This document shows, piece by piece, positions 4,039 to 5,162 of a stretch of 5,162 nt of DNA. The stretch covers positions 1 to 5,162 of the forward strand of contig CAAGMX010000427.1 of assembly GCA_900771165.1 (NCBI GenBank), written 5' to 3'. Source of the stretch: Victivallales bacterium. GTDB lineage: Bacteria > Verrucomicrobiota > Lentisphaeria > Oligosphaerales > Oligosphaeraceae. A model generated the notes under the pieces. It ran no database searches. It had not been told where the DNA came from and worked only from the letters and a program-made list of their open reading frames with translations. The translations under genes were made by a program, and so were the position numbers. Each line of letters starts with the position of its first letter. Position 1 is the first letter of the stretch.

Positions 4039-5162
4039 TTAGGAGGAAGAATCCGACTCCCACGCCAGGACATCGGAAGTCCATAGGCTGCCATGGTCGT
4101 CCTGGATGCGCAGGAAGGCGGCCTGGGTCAGGGGAGGAACCTCCGCCTCGACTAGATCCGCCCCGGCTTTTGCGGGCACCGGGTGCCAGCGGCGGTCCTG
4201 CCAGCAGCCGCCGCCTCGGGTGAAACAGAGTTCCGCCGTTGTGATCTTGCGGCCGGCCAGGGAGAGGCGGGCGGAAATGGTCCTGCCGGTCCGTTGCGGT
4301 GCCTCCCAGCGGGGCAGAGGCGTTTCGGCAAGGACCGATTCCGCAAAGTCAAAGATGGTGCGGGCGCTCCAGCAACGGGTATGATCATGGGGATAATCGA
4401 TGCGGAGGGAACGGAAACGGGGACCGGCGGGAAGGCTGCTGGAACGGGACCAGGCGGAGAGAGGGAAGGGGGCGTCCTCCGCATCGGTGAGCCACAGGAA
4501 CGGAGTGGTCGCCGCGGGAAGATAGTGGGCGGGATCCCAGAGGCGGAACCAGGCGTCCCGCTGCTCACGGGTCTCCTTCTCCCCCAGCAGACTGGATTCC
4601 GGCATGTTCCATAGCCCGCAGCCGTAGACGGGAATGGCAAAACGGAACTCCGGCACCAGACCGGCGGCAAGGCAGCCGATGACGGCCCCCCAGGAGATGC
4701 CGGTCCATCCGATCTTCGTTCCGTCCACCTCCGGGAAGGAGGCCAGGAGAGTGCGGGCGTTGCCCACGGCGGCAACCGCATGGTACATCCACTGCTCCTG
4801 GACAGGAAGACCGGATTCCTCAAATCGGCCCCAGCCGGCGGGACCGGAATGGGGGTGCCGGGGCCATTCCTGCTGAAAGTAGGGATTCGGACTCCATCCG
4901 GGAACCCCGCCGCAGGTGTCCATGGCCACGGCCGCAAAGCCCCGGGCGTTCCATAGTTTCACCCAGTCCGCCAGGGCGGTGGCGCCGCCGCCATGGATGA
5001 GAACCACGCCAGGCACGGGATGAGCCGGGGAGGCCTCCGCCGGACGACCATACCAGGCAAAGACCCGGGTGGGACGCCCCCGCCAGGAAGGACCATCGTA
5101 GAAAAACGCCTCCACCCCCTCCTGGTGAAAATCACCCCCCGAATACCGACGGGGGGAACAGG
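4039..5162 (-). CDS. Alpha/beta-hydrolase, acetyl-ester/dienelactone-hydrolase type, 5' end outside window
   Basis: This is a probable carbohydrate or acyl esterase of the alpha/beta-hydrolase fold. The frame is open to the right edge. A GTG at 5115-5113 could start a 358-codon frame, but the codons before it (CSPRRYSGGDFHQEG) continue without a stop and read like coding sequence. That GTG also has a purine-rich AGGAGG only 2 bases away, too close for a ribosome site, so the true start is probably beyond 5162. Counting from the GTG: HGGG (41-44) is the oxyanion-hole motif, GISWG (139-143) holds nucleophile Ser141, Asp211 or Asp214 in TDAEDAP is the likely acid, and His243 or His245 in YPHDH is the likely base. 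A C-terminal beta-rich extension (~270-358) follows. Known relatives include acetyl xylan esterases and dienelactone hydrolases. Its position before the GH78 gene suggests removal of acyl groups from the same glycan. The substrate cannot be read from sequence. Confidence 0.82.
   Translation of the reverse strand, partial: CSPRRYSGGDFHQEGVEAFFYDGPSWRGRPTRVFAWYGRPAEASPAHPVPGVVLIHGGGATALADWVKLWNARGFAAVAMDTCGGVPGWSPNPYFQQEWPRHPHSGPAGWGRFEESGLPVQEQWMYHAVAAVGNARTLLASFPEVDGTKIGWTGISWGAVIGCLAAGLVPEFRFAIPVYGCGLWNMPESSLLGEKETREQRDAWFRLWDPAHYLPAATTPFLWLTDAEDAPFPLSAWSRSSSLPAGPRFRSLRIDYPHDHTRCWSARTIFDFAESVLAETPLPRWEAPQRTGRTISARLSLAGRKITTAELCFTRGGGCWQDRRWHPVPAKAGADLVEAEVPPLTQAAFLRIQDDHGSLWTSDVLAWESDSSS

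Noticed and set aside
4152..4937. 261-codon - strand frame overlapping the esterase in another phase
   Set aside because: Composition is Pro, Ser, Arg and Gly-rich, typical of an out-of-phase reading of a GC-rich gene, and it lacks motifs; the overlapping frame carries HGGG and GISWG.

Overview
The window reads as chromosomal DNA of a GC-rich bacterium that degrades plant or host glycans. The carbohydrate genes are GC-rich, carry a GH78-type alpha-L-rhamnosidase of the CPWRE type, and sit beside an alpha/beta-hydrolase of the esterase type. This combination, together with a Y4mF-like HipB antitoxin, would fit a gut Lentisphaerota (Victivallis-like) or a related PVC-group organism. That assignment is an inference from gene content; no ribosomal or other marker gene is present.

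Positions 1-704 are a graveyard of accessory genes. An AT-rich leader (about 23% GC by eye over bases 1-100) precedes the first ~49 codons of an AAA15-type ATPase gene on the + strand. Facing it on the - strand is a decayed hipB-hipA module. hipB is complete from start to stop except for one extra base in an A/T homopolymer. hipA begins 3 nt after the hipB stop and is recognisable for only about 14 codons. Both the ATPase and hipA keep their 5' ends and have lost their 3' parts, and they meet in about 105 unassigned bases. Upstream of hipB lie two copies of a near-perfect palindrome (GTTCCCGTTCGGGAAC), 52 bp apart, which are the likely operators of the HipB regulator.

Positions 705-1525 hold one intact + strand gene, a flavin-reductase-family (flavoredoxin-like) protein with a good Shine-Dalgarno sequence. 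It is followed by a strong 8-bp hairpin and a G9-A-G7 tract that separate it from the convergent gene.

Positions 1526-5162 are - strand and form a probable two-gene glycan unit. An alpha/beta-hydrolase (acetyl-ester or dienelactone-hydrolase type, open past the right edge of the window) lies upstream of a 799-residue GH78 alpha-L-rhamnosidase-like enzyme, with a 113-bp gap. Neither shows a visible signal peptide (the esterase N-terminus lies outside the window), so the likely job is intracellular removal of ester groups and terminal rhamnose from imported oligosaccharides. No RNA gene, CRISPR array or complete mobile element was seen. The best leads are the decayed toxin-antitoxin/ATPase remnants with preserved operators, and the homopolymer tracts at gene boundaries. 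I saw no convincing new system.
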